Source: SMTZ1-83 sp048884925 (GTDB taxonomy: Archaea > Asgardarchaeota > Thorarchaeia > Thorarchaeales > Thorarchaeaceae). From it: 14,453 nucleotides of DNA. Made by a program: the position numbers and the translations under genes. Below the pieces are notes generated by a model. That model did no database searches. It was not told the origin of the DNA and saw only the letters and a program-made list of their open reading frames with translations. Location: the NCBI GenBank assembly GCA_048884925.1, contig JBHLQK010000058.1:1-14453 (forward strand). Direction: 5' to 3'. Of this stretch, positions 1 through 7,508 are shown piece by piece (within the stretch, counting starts at the first letter, position 1; every line of letters starts with the position of its first letter).

Positions 1-368
1 CCATGATTCTTCCGCAGTTGGTATAGTGTCTTCAGAAGACTCACATTAGCAAGAGGAGTGTCAACTGGCAACAATAGAGTGTAATCCGTTTCAGTATACT
101 CAAAGGCAGTGATGGCACCAGTAAGTGCGCACCTAACCGAATCTTCTGGATCTGCTACTATCCCTATCTCCTTGGTAAGATCTTCTAGAGCCTCCCGTTT
201 TTCTTCACCAGACACAACGATTACTACTTCAGAAGATAGCTTCTTGGCAACATCAACCATATGCGAGATGAGGGGTTTTCCTCGAAATTCCGCAAAGCTC
301 TTCTCCGACCTGAAACGTGCTGAGTTTCCTCCGGCTAGAATTGCAACGGTCAGATCCTGATTAATCAT
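1..368 (-). CDS. mobA: MobA-like NTP transferase (molybdenum cofactor guanylyltransferase family), 3' end outside window
   Basis: Partial gene: about 122 N-terminal codons are visible and the rest runs off the left edge. The product starts MINQDLTVAILAGGNSARF. LAGGxSxR (residues 11-18) followed by EKSF and GKPLI is the nucleotide-binding signature of the MobA/GT-A nucleotidyltransferase fold. A PVDTPL stretch near residue 106 sits where MobA proteins carry the metal-binding aspartate. The family attaches GMP to molybdopterin in the cytosol, but related NTP transferases act on sugars or CTP, so the substrate is not fixed. The usual glycine of the R-[MF]-G-x-[DN]-K loop is replaced by arginine (RFRSEK). 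ATG at 368 was chosen because it places the LAGG motif about 10 residues in, as usual. It overlaps the stop of a 13-codon ORF (ATGA). An AT-rich leader lies upstream. Confidence 0.8.
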   Translation of the reverse strand, partial: MINQDLTVAILAGGNSARFRSEKSFAEFRGKPLISHMVDVAKKLSSEVVIVVSGEEKREALEDLTKEIGIVADPEDSVRCALTGAITAFEYTETDYTLLLPVDTPLANVSLLKTLYQLRKNH

Positions 369-450
369 CTTATGTATTCCCACTCGTTCTTGTCCGTGCG
401 AACCATAGGCCTGCTCTTGAATCTGACGATTGAGTACAGTAAAGCTCAAC

Positions 451-523
451 GGCTATCTATATCAATCGTAACTTGCCCCTTGAAAGTAAATTAACCGCTA
501 TAAATTATATATCGTAATTATAT
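451..523 (-). promoter_or_regulatory. Candidate promoter region for the MobA-like gene
   Basis: The 220-base gap between the MobA-like gene and hdrA is strongly AT-rich. Read on the minus strand it contains two TATA-like elements, AATTTATA at 506-499 and TGATATAG at 464-457. These would give transcript starts near 476 or 434 and leaders of roughly 65-110 bases. An 8-base direct repeat AATTATAT (503-510 and 516-523) lies beside the upstream element. The assignment rests on sequence resemblance only. Confidence 0.35.
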
Positions 524-588
524 CAATTTTGAAGATTACAATATGCCATTATAATAACTCGTCATTATGACTGCTCATTTGAATGTGA

Positions 589-2568
589 TTAGAAGTCAAA
601 TTCCAAATTGTAATGGGAAAGATACTCCTCTATCATTGCTGCTATCTGGCGGTCTGTATAATGCTGCGAGATCATCGCACCACTAGCACATGTTGCGGTG
701 CATGTTCCACAGCCCTTACAAAGAGCAGGATTGACTTCCGACTTCCCTCTCTCATTCACTGAAACCGCATTATAGGGGCAAACGGAAACGCAAATGTGGC
801 ATCCTGAACAGACATCCTCGTCTACCTTTGAATAGAATGGTTCTAGGCTAATCTTCCCCTTGCCCATCAGGGACATCGCACCTGAAGCTGCAGCTTTTGC
901 CTGAGCCACAGTGTCGGGAATATCCTTGGGTCCCTGTGCCATTCCTGCAACGAATATTCCGTCCGTGAACGAATCAACAGGCCTAAGTTTGGGATGTGCT
1001 TCCATGAGGAAGCCATCAGGCGACTGACTAAGCTTAAGAACCTTTGATACATTTTCTGCAGACTTTGGCGGGACAATACCCGTAGAGAGCACAACTAGAT
1101 CAATGCCGTCTAATTGGATTGTTTTGCCAAGAAGTGTATCCTCGGCTCGAACAGTGAGTGATTGATTGCTTTCCTCCTGAATGATTTCACCCACCCTGCC
1201 GCGAATGAACGTGACGCCTGCTGCCGCAGTAGACTCGTAGAATTCCTCATACATTTTCCCAAAGGTTCGAAGGTCGATATAGAAGACATAGATTTCAGCG
1301 CCAGTTTTGTCACGGATTAGCCGGGCTTGCTTAATTGCTGTCATGCAGCAGACTCGAGAACAATAGTTGTTAGTTTGATGGTCTCTACTGCCGACGCATT
1401 GTATGTAGACTAGCTTCCTCGGTTCTTCTAAATCGGAGGGACGAACTACTCTTCCCATCGTTGGACCAGCAGAGTTTAGCATTCGCTCTATCTCCGCTAT
1501 ATTGACTACATTAGGGAATGTACCATATCCATACTCCTCCTTGCCAGTAGCGTCAAACACCTCGAAGCCTGTGGCCACAATTATGGTTCCCACATTCAGT
1601 GTGTGGTGCTTCACATGATCGTCATAGAAGATGGCTTTTGCGTCACATCTCTCGATGCACTTACCACAGCGGACCGCATCCAATCCAAGACAGTTCTCCA
1701 TGTCCAGCACATATGATGAGGGCACTGCCTGTGCGAACGGGATGTATATTGCCTTTCTATAGCCCAGGTTCTCTTCGAACTGTGCGGGAACATCCACAGG
1801 ACAGACCGTAATGCAATCACCACAGGTTGTGCATTTCTCAGTGGCCACATATCGGGGCCTTTGACGAATGGTGACTTCGAAATTGCCGATGTAGCCATCC
1901 ACTTTCTCGACTTCAGCAAGAGTCAGGAGTTCGATGTTAGGATGCGAACCCGCCTCTGCCATTCTTGGGGTTAGTATGCATGAGCTACAGTCCAATGTAG
2001 GAAAGGTTTTGTCCCACTGAGCCATATGGCCTCCAATGGTGGGCTCCTTCTCAAGAAGATATACTTGATAGCCTGCGTCTGCCAGGTCCAGAGCAGCAGA
2101 GATACCCGCGATGCCAGCCCCTACAATAAGCGTAGATTTCTTAACAAGCACCTCTGTTTCCTCGAGGGGCTCCAGAAGGCGCGTTCTTGCCGCAGCCATC
2201 CGTACTAGGTCTATTGCCTTCTCAGTGGCAGCTTCTGGGTTATCTGAATGCACCCAACTGACGTGTTCCCTAATGTTTGCAATTTCCAAGAGATATGGAT
2301 TAAGTCCAGCTTCTCTCATCATAGAGCGAAATGTGGGTTCATGCATACGAGGCGAACATGAGGCAATTATAATCCGATTGAGTTTGTGTTGCTTCACTCG
2401 ATCTTTCAGGATTTCCTGACCCGGTTTGGAGCAGACATACTTGTAGTCCTCGACATGCTCAACATCAGCAAGGTCTTTGACCACATCCATGAGCCTATTA
2501 ATATCAACAGTCCCATTGATGTTTGAACCACAATGACACAGGAATATCCCGATGCGTGCACGAGCCAT
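589..2568 (-). CDS. hdrA: Stand-alone heterodisulfide reductase subunit A (HdrA), FAD/iron-sulfur protein
   Basis: Full-length 659-residue HdrA, close to the methanogen size (about 650-660). N-terminal domain: CxC at 11/13, Cys46 and SCSPRMHE (Cys71), cluster ligand candidates. FAD domain: GAGIAG at 150-155 and DCSSC at 193-197. Inserted ferredoxin: Cys246/249/252/256 and Cys293/301/304/308. A further cluster site: Cys391/403/407/408. C-terminal ferredoxin: Cys587/590/593/597 and 617/620/623/627. All sites expected for the six [4Fe-4S] clusters are present, so nothing suggests a dead paralogue. In known complexes HdrA bifurcates electrons at FAD between ferredoxin and the HdrB disulfide site. 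Here it is a single-gene unit, separated from the hdrACB operon by a methyltransferase gene. It lacks the MvhD fusion and the lysine tail of its paralogue. The start follows a weak GAGG. Confidence 0.95.
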   Translation of the reverse strand: MARARIGIFLCHCGSNINGTVDINRLMDVVKDLADVEHVEDYKYVCSKPGQEILKDRVKQHKLNRIIIASCSPRMHEPTFRSMMREAGLNPYLLEIANIREHVSWVHSDNPEAATEKAIDLVRMAAARTRLLEPLEETEVLVKKSTLIVGAGIAGISAALDLADAGYQVYLLEKEPTIGGHMAQWDKTFPTLDCSSCILTPRMAEAGSHPNIELLTLAEVEKVDGYIGNFEVTIRQRPRYVATEKCTTCGDCITVCPVDVPAQFEENLGYRKAIYIPFAQAVPSSYVLDMENCLGLDAVRCGKCIERCDAKAIFYDDHVKHHTLNVGTIIVATGFEVFDATGKEEYGYGTFPNVVNIAEIERMLNSAGPTMGRVVRPSDLEEPRKLVYIQCVGSRDHQTNNYCSRVCCMTAIKQARLIRDKTGAEIYVFYIDLRTFGKMYEEFYESTAAAGVTFIRGRVGEIIQEESNQSLTVRAEDTLLGKTIQLDGIDLVVLSTGIVPPKSAENVSKVLKLSQSPDGFLMEAHPKLRPVDSFTDGIFVAGMAQGPKDIPDTVAQAKAAASGAMSLMGKGKISLEPFYSKVDEDVCSGCHICVSVCPYNAVSVNERGKSEVNPALCKGCGTCTATCASGAMISQHYTDRQIAAMIEEYLSHYNLEFDF

Positions 2569-2708
2569 TTCGAATGCCTCTGTTGGAGACCCCGATCAGT
2601 CTCCTCTTGAGCGTCTGCGCCCGGCATCAGCGGCTATTAAGGCATTGTGGAACCGACACTCTCCAATATCATCCAAAGATAGAAATTTCATTTCAAGACT
2701 GGTGGCTT

Positions 2709-3347
2709 ATGCTTAACTTTCTCATAGCTGGACCAATTATAGGCCTCCTATCACTGACCGATGCGATGCTACATGTGTATCTTGATGTGAAGAAATCAAG
2801 ACGCGCTGGAAAACGGGTATTCAAAGAACCCGGTGCAAATATACCCTCCTCAGCAATGGGGGCGGCATCAGTTTCAACCCTACTTGCTTTTTCGATAGTA
2901 TTTCTAATTCCAGTTGCATGGTTCTATGGTGCTGGAAGAGAATTCTTTCTTATCCTCATTCCTTTATTTGATCCTGATGTTCCTTTTTGGATCTCAGGAC
3001 TTCTGCTCCTCCTCATTGGCATTATTCTACATGGGTGGTCTAGATTTGTTCGTCAAGAGATGGCGTCATCCTGGGCTATGAGCACTGATCAAGACTTGGT
3101 GGAAACCGGTCCCTATTCAAGGGTCAGACATCCCTCTTATACATCTTATTTCCTGAGCTTCGCTGGACTCATCCTCATGCTTCCCTCGATAGTCACTCTT
3201 GTATTGCTCTTTGGCTATCCAGGCTACTACTATATTTCCTTAGTAGAGGAAAGGCACCTAATTATGCACTTTGGGGAGCAATACACGAACTACATGTCAC
3301 GTACTGGTCGTTTTATCCCGTTTCTTAGGAGTGATTTCTCCAATTAA
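2709..3347 (+). CDS. Membrane methyltransferase, isoprenylcysteine carboxyl methyltransferase (ICMT/PEMT) family
   Basis: A 212-residue integral membrane protein. Hydrophobic spans are near residues 3-23, 54-75, 93-111 and 147-178. The C-terminal half carries the ICMT signature: GPYSRVRHPSY (134-144), a helical hairpin, EER (180-182), then FGEQYTNYM and RTGRFIPF. In the family this region binds S-adenosylmethionine, and the RHP and EE residues are highly conserved. Eukaryotic ICMT methylates prenylated C-terminal cysteines. Archaeal and bacterial relatives are mostly uncharacterised, so lipid, protein or small-thiol substrates are all possible. ATG 2709 is preferred over the in-frame ATG at 2523 because the extra 62 residues are hydrophilic, unlike the family, and are read antisense to the hdrA start. 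GGTGG lies 3 bases upstream. Its stop overlaps the hdrB stop by 4 bp, tail to tail. Confidence 0.85.
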   Translation: MLNFLIAGPIIGLLSLTDAMLHVYLDVKKSRRAGKRVFKEPGANIPSSAMGAASVSTLLAFSIVFLIPVAWFYGAGREFFLILIPLFDPDVPFWISGLLLLLIGIILHGWSRFVRQEMASSWAMSTDQDLVETGPYSRVRHPSYTSYFLSFAGLILMLPSIVTLVLLFGYPGYYYISLVEERHLIMHFGEQYTNYMSRTGRFIPFLRSDFSN

Positions 3348-4252
3348 GAGGGTGAATTTCTTGGCTTAATTCGTTGCTCAGCAGAATTCCTCTGAACAAG
3401 GGGAAGATTCGGTTTCACTCTATGACCGGATAAGAAGCCCTCAACTCCTGGGAGCGCCATGGCTACAGCCAAGAGCTCTGTGTAGTAGTAGACTGGCATC
3501 TTATATTCGGTACCGAAATTCTTGTTGACAATTCGTTGGCCAGACTCAAAGGAAATGAAACAAGTTGGACAAAAGACCACAGCGGCGTCCGGATTGACCA
3601 TTGCCATGCCATCCAGTTTTTCCTTCAAGATGGAGAACGATGTATCGGATGCGTGACTTCGAATCCCTGCTCCACAACACATTGTTTTGTCCATATAATC
3701 AAGTGGCTCCATCCCCAACGTTTCTACTAGTTGGTCGAGTTTGATTGGAGCTTCTGATGAGTCCACTTGGAGTATCTCCTCCGGTCTTAAGAGGTGGCAT
3801 CCAGAATGTGTTACAACCCTCATGACTACAGGACTTTCGACTTTCTTCCCGATTTCCTCCAATCCTATCTTATCATAAAAGAGCTGATGAAGATGAACCA
3901 CAGTGGAGGTTCCCTTATACTCCAAACCAATAGTAGATAGATGCTCATTTGCTTTGCTTTTTCTGTCTGGCTTATTGTCTAGCTCATGTTTTGCCAAGGA
4001 GAGAGATTCATGACAACCAGCACAGGCAGTGAGAATATCTAGACCCTTCCCTTCGGCAAGCGCGATGTTGCGAGCTGCAAAAACAAGCCACGTATCATCG
4101 GAGAATGATCTAACTCCGTTTGGCTCAGGACAACAGGTGAAAGGTAGGTCTACAAGCTCTATATCAAAATGAGGAGCGACCATTCGGATAGACTTCTCTG
4201 CAAAGGGAAGACGATAAGCCATTGTGCAACCTATGAAGAACGCATACTTCAT
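3344..4252 (-). CDS. hdrB: Heterodisulfide reductase subunit B (HdrB), two CCG domains
   Basis: 302 residues with two complete CCG motifs, the ligand sets of the noncubane [4Fe-4S] clusters that cleave CoM-S-S-CoB in methanogens. Site one: Cys9, Cys40-Cys41, Cys77 and Cys80. Site two: Cys152, Cys192-Cys193, Cys228 and Cys231. Spacing matches methanogen HdrB closely. The protein is cytosolic, with no transmembrane segment, so it is the soluble HdrABC type rather than HdrDE. A polar tail of about 25 residues follows the second domain. It is the last gene of the hdrA-mvhD/hdrC/hdrB operon. Its ATG overlaps the hdrC stop (ATGA), and AAAGGAG inside hdrC lies about 11 bases upstream. If this organism is not a methanogen, the disulfide substrate is unknown; related HdrB-like proteins act on other acceptors. 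Confidence 0.95.
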   Translation of the reverse strand: MKYAFFIGCTMAYRLPFAEKSIRMVAPHFDIELVDLPFTCCPEPNGVRSFSDDTWLVFAARNIALAEGKGLDILTACAGCHESLSLAKHELDNKPDRKSKANEHLSTIGLEYKGTSTVVHLHQLFYDKIGLEEIGKKVESPVVMRVVTHSGCHLLRPEEILQVDSSEAPIKLDQLVETLGMEPLDYMDKTMCCGAGIRSHASDTSFSILKEKLDGMAMVNPDAAVVFCPTCFISFESGQRIVNKNFGTEYKMPVYYYTELLAVAMALPGVEGFLSGHRVKPNLPLVQRNSAEQRIKPRNSPS

Positions 4253-4743
4253 ACAAATGAGCTCTCCTTTGCCAAGTTCTTCTCCAAAATCTCCAAGGCA
4301 CCAGTTCCTTCGAGTAGAGTCTTTATCTGGCCCGGGTCTGGTTTGGGTATTTCTGGCAGACCCAGTTTGTCTCTTTTTTTCTCTACTCCCGTGGTGCCAG
4401 GTGCTATAGCTCCTATTGTGAAGAAGGACTCGATGGCCTTGATAATGCTGAAGGGCGCCTTTCCTTTAGCAGTAGAGAGGTTCTTTAGTTCAATCAAGAT
4501 GTCAGCCAGTGAAACCCCCATTGGACACCTCTGTTCACACATGAGGCAATACGCACAGAGCCATTCGTTGCCTTCTTCCGTCAGTTCGCCTGTTGATACA
4601 ATTGCGTCAATGGCCAGACGGGGATTGACCCCCGGGGCAACCCTGAAGACTGGACAGGAAGAGGAGCATATACCACACTGGAAGCATGGCTTGGCAGCTG
4701 CTCTTAGTTCATCAAGGTGCGTTCTTTCTGCGTCTGTCATCAT
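4249..4743 (-). CDS. hdrC: Heterodisulfide reductase subunit C (HdrC), 2[4Fe-4S] ferredoxin
   Basis: About 164 residues. Two [4Fe-4S] motifs lie in the N-terminal half: CFQCGICSSSCP near residue 20 and CAYCLMCEQRCP near residue 63, the arrangement of HdrC. The C-terminal half is helical with no cysteine. HdrC passes electrons from HdrA to the catalytic clusters of HdrB. Three consecutive start codons (GTG 4746, ATG 4743, ATG 4740) follow AAGTAGGTG at the end of hdrA-mvhD. ATG 4743 is taken here, but 4740 has the better spacing to the AGGTG. The gap to hdrA-mvhD is only 5 bp (2 bp from the GTG) and the 3' end overlaps hdrB by 4 bp, so translation is probably coupled along the operon. Confidence 0.93.
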   Translation of the reverse strand: MMTDAERTHLDELRAAAKPCFQCGICSSSCPVFRVAPGVNPRLAIDAIVSTGELTEEGNEWLCAYCLMCEQRCPMGVSLADILIELKNLSTAKGKAPFSIIKAIESFFTIGAIAPGTTGVEKKRDKLGLPEIPKPDPGQIKTLLEGTGALEILEKNLAKESSFV

Positions 4744-4748
4744 CACAC

Positions 4749-7295
4749 CTACTTCTTGGCTGGCTTCTTCTTAGTCTTAGCGCTTTTCCTAGTCGGTTTT
4801 GATTTTGAAGGCGCTTTCTTCTTGGTGGTCTTCTTCGTTGTAGTCTTGGACTTGGGCTGGGTCTTCGACTTAGTCTTTGGCTTTGGTGCTGGCTTTTCCA
4901 GCTTCTGCTTCTCAACGATATCTGAAAGGTCTTTCATGATTCCTTGCCACTTCTTCCCCTCTCCTGCAGAAACCCACTCAATTCTGAACCTCTCATCTGC
5001 TATGTTGTTTCTCTTCATCCACCTTCGAATCCTAGGTTCACGTTTTACCATCCAATGGTTGCCGGTCTGAAAGTGGCAGTCGGAAGGCAGGTGACAGCCA
5101 GAATAGAGGACCGCTCCTGCTCCGAGTTCGAACGCTTTCTGAGCAAATTTCACATGATAGCGTCCCGAGCACATGGAACGAATTACTCTTGCATTTGCAG
5201 GGTATTGCATTCGTGAAACCCCTGCAAGGTCAGAGCCCCGATAGGAACAAAATGTACATGCAAAAGCCACTATCTTCCCGGTAGGGTCTTCCTTGAGAGC
5301 CATCTCAATCTGGGCTTCTATCTGCTCATTTGTGAAATTAGGCATGTAGATGGCATCACTTGGGCAGTCTCCAGCGCAAGTCCCACACGCCTGACATAGT
5401 GCACCCATCACGGAATGCTTTCCAGTACCGTCAACAGCAATCGCCCCGTAGGGGCATCTATTCACACAGGTCCCGCATTTGGTGCACTTGTCCTGGAGGA
5501 TCTTTGCGCTTAATGCTTCAATGGGGTATCTTCCCTTTTGAAGGATTATAGATGCACGCCCAGCTGCTGCACTTGCCTGGATGACAGAGTCTCTGATGTC
5601 CTTTGGTGACTCTGCACCTCCGCAGATGAAGACGCCTGCAGAGCTTGTATCAACAGGTCGAAGTTTCGGATGTGATTCAATATAGAATGAGTCTGACGTG
5701 CAGGATATTGGTAGTGGGAAGTCGCCTGCAGTTCCCTCAGCGCCCATCGACAGAATGACCATATCATAGTCTACCATGAGCAACTTGTTATGGGTAGTAT
5801 CTTCCACTGCAACCCTGAGATTCTTAGTATCGGGGTATTGCTGTATCTCACCGACACGACCCCGTATGAACTTTACACCCTCTTCTCTCGCTTTGAGATA
5901 TTGGTCCTCAAAATACTTCCCATGCATCCGGAGGTCTTGATAGTAAATTGTCACCTCTGTGTCAGGATAGTGCTCCTTGATGAGAAGAGCACACTTTACT
6001 GATTCAGCACAGCAGTAGTTTGAGCAGCCCGTCCTTGTGGTTAAGTTACGTGACCCAACGCACTGTGCTATCGCCACTGACCTGGGCTTTGACATATCTG
6101 ATGGTCTAACAAGATGCCCCTCTGTAGGACCTGCTGCATTAATCAGTCTTTCAAACTCCAAAGATGTGATGACGTTGGGATATCTTCCCCACCCGAGTCT
6201 CGGAATCTTATTGGGATTAGCTGGCACAAATCCAGTCGCCAGGATAATCACTCCTACATCAAACTCGATTATGCGGTCTCTATCAGAAGGAACTATCGCT
6301 TCCTGTTCACACCTGTCTATGCACTTGCCACATCGAATTAAATCCATTCCAAGACATGCGTCAGGATTGATGAAGTAGGATGAGGGGACTGCCTGTGGAA
6401 AAGGAATGCTGATTGCCTTGTTCCATGTAAGATTCTGATCAGTGCGGCTGGGAACATCAATAGGACAGACCTCAACACAATCACCACATGATGTGCATTT
6501 AACAGGGTCCACAAATCGAGCCCTCTGTTTCACTCGTACATTGAAATTGCCAACATACCCCGAGATCTCATCGACCTCAGCCATTGTGATGAGATTGATG
6601 TTGGGATGCCTTGCCACATCTACCATCTTGGGTCCTAGAATACAGATACTACAGTCATTCTGAGGAAACACCTTATCGAGAAGTGCCATGATTCCTCCGA
6701 TAGTTGGCTCGCGCTCAATCAGGTGAACCTTGAATCCAGCCTCTGCGAGGTCTAAGGCAGCCTGCATACCTGAAACACCTGCTCCTACGACCATTGCTGC
6801 TTGGGTAACTGGAACATCCAGCTCGGGCTGAGCTACAAGGGTTCTTGCTTTTGCCACAGACATGGCCACAAGCTCCTTTGCCTTTAACGTGGCTTGTTCT
6901 GGTTCATGCATATGGACCCAAGACACGTGTTCACGGATGTTCGCCATTATGCAGAGGTATGGGTTTAAGCCTGCTGCCTTCACGGTCTTTCTGAAAGTAT
7001 CCTCATGCATAGTAGGCGAGCATGAAGCCACAACAACTCTATTGAGACCGTGCTCTTTGATGGCCTGCTGAATCTCATTCTGACCTGGATCTGCGCAGGT
7101 GTATCTATTGGTCTGAACAAATACCACCCCTGGCAAGGTTTCTGCAAACCTCGCAACTTCATCAATGTCTACGACAGCACCAATATTCTTCCCGCATGCG
7201 CATGGGAAGACTCCAATTCTGAGTTCACTATCTGCCGAAACAATCATGCTCTCATTAGTAGTTTCGTTTTGGGGTTTTGGATCGCTTGTGGTCAT
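4749..7295 (-). CDS. hdrA: HdrA-MvhD fusion with lysine-rich C-terminal tail
   Basis: 848 residues from ATG 7295. Order: short polar leader (about 1-25); HdrA N-domain (Cys32/34, Cys67, SCSPTMHE at 91-98); FAD domain (GAGVSG 171-176, DCSIC 214-218); inserted ferredoxin (Cys267/270/273/277, Cys314/322/325/329); cluster site Cys412/424/428/429; C-terminal ferredoxin (Cys604/607/610/614, 634/637/640/644); MvhD domain about 675-790 (CTFC 680-683, DLAGVSRMQYP, MCSGR Cys709, GCH Cys733, DCH Cys740, EWVSAGEGKKW). MvhD carries a [2Fe-2S] cluster and links a hydrogenase or dehydrogenase to HdrA. The last 53 residues hold 23 lysines and one acidic residue, which is unusual for either family. An earlier in-frame TTG (7325) exists, but GGGAG lies 7 bases before ATG 7295 and favours it. 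First gene of the hdrA-hdrC-hdrB operon. Confidence 0.94.
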   Translation of the reverse strand: MTTSDPKPQNETTNESMIVSADSELRIGVFPCACGKNIGAVVDIDEVARFAETLPGVVFVQTNRYTCADPGQNEIQQAIKEHGLNRVVVASCSPTMHEDTFRKTVKAAGLNPYLCIMANIREHVSWVHMHEPEQATLKAKELVAMSVAKARTLVAQPELDVPVTQAAMVVGAGVSGMQAALDLAEAGFKVHLIEREPTIGGIMALLDKVFPQNDCSICILGPKMVDVARHPNINLITMAEVDEISGYVGNFNVRVKQRARFVDPVKCTSCGDCVEVCPIDVPSRTDQNLTWNKAISIPFPQAVPSSYFINPDACLGMDLIRCGKCIDRCEQEAIVPSDRDRIIEFDVGVIILATGFVPANPNKIPRLGWGRYPNVITSLEFERLINAAGPTEGHLVRPSDMSKPRSVAIAQCVGSRNLTTRTGCSNYCCAESVKCALLIKEHYPDTEVTIYYQDLRMHGKYFEDQYLKAREEGVKFIRGRVGEIQQYPDTKNLRVAVEDTTHNKLLMVDYDMVILSMGAEGTAGDFPLPISCTSDSFYIESHPKLRPVDTSSAGVFICGGAESPKDIRDSVIQASAAAGRASIILQKGRYPIEALSAKILQDKCTKCGTCVNRCPYGAIAVDGTGKHSVMGALCQACGTCAGDCPSDAIYMPNFTNEQIEAQIEMALKEDPTGKIVAFACTFCSYRGSDLAGVSRMQYPANARVIRSMCSGRYHVKFAQKAFELGAGAVLYSGCHLPSDCHFQTGNHWMVKREPRIRRWMKRNNIADERFRIEWVSAGEGKKWQGIMKDLSDIVEKQKLEKPAPKPKTKSKTQPKSKTTTKKTTKKKAPSKSKPTRKSAKTKKKPAKK

Positions 7296-7363
7296 CAAGC
7301 CACTCCCTTGTCCGTTATGAGACAAAAGATTTCTAGCCTATTTCTAGTCTGGACCTATGTAGG

Positions 7364-7373
7364 CTAAATAAAG
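7364..7373 (-). promoter_or_regulatory. TATA box of the hdrA-mvhD/hdrC/hdrB operon
   Basis: On the minus strand the sequence reads CCTTTATTTAG, a good archaeal TATA-like element. A start about 26 bases downstream would fall near 7342. That leaves a leader of about 47 bases to ATG 7295 with a GGGAG ribosome site, and about 17 bases to the alternative TTG. Confidence 0.55.
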
Positions 7374-7448
7374 GTTGAGAATCGCAAGCATTTTCGTTCA
7401 ATATAGCTCAGAACCAAACACCATATGGCATTTTGATTAACTAACCAT

Positions 7449-7456
7449 CTTATATC
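7449..7456 (+). promoter_or_regulatory. TATA box of the YgbA-like gene
   Basis: CTTATATC upstream of the YgbA-like gene. Expected transcription start is near 7479, which is downstream of the first in-frame ATG (7470) and about 30 bases before ATG 7509. It therefore argues for the later start. It lies about 80 bases from the divergent hdrA-mvhD TATA element, so the two promoters share one intergenic region. Confidence 0.5.
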
Positions 7457-7508
7457 CGACACCCAAGACATGATAAGGCTGTTCTGTGGGCACAGAAACT
7501 CGAAGTCC

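Noticed and set aside
503..523. Direct repeat AATTATAT, 13 bases apart, in the MobA leader
   Set aside because: In a strongly AT-rich stretch such repeats are expected by chance.
2523..2708. Upstream in-frame extension of the ICMT-like gene to ATG 2523
   Set aside because: The added 62 residues are antisense to the hdrA start, not membrane-like and not part of the family; ATG 2709 begins right at the first membrane helix.
4169..4774. 201-codon plus-strand open frame across hdrC
   Set aside because: Fully antisense to hdrC with its two clear ferredoxin motifs; the translation is serine/proline-rich with no recognisable domain.
6037..6378. 113-codon plus-strand open frame inside hdrA-mvhD
   Set aside because: Antisense shadow of a well conserved HdrA region; no domain, no promoter or ribosome site.
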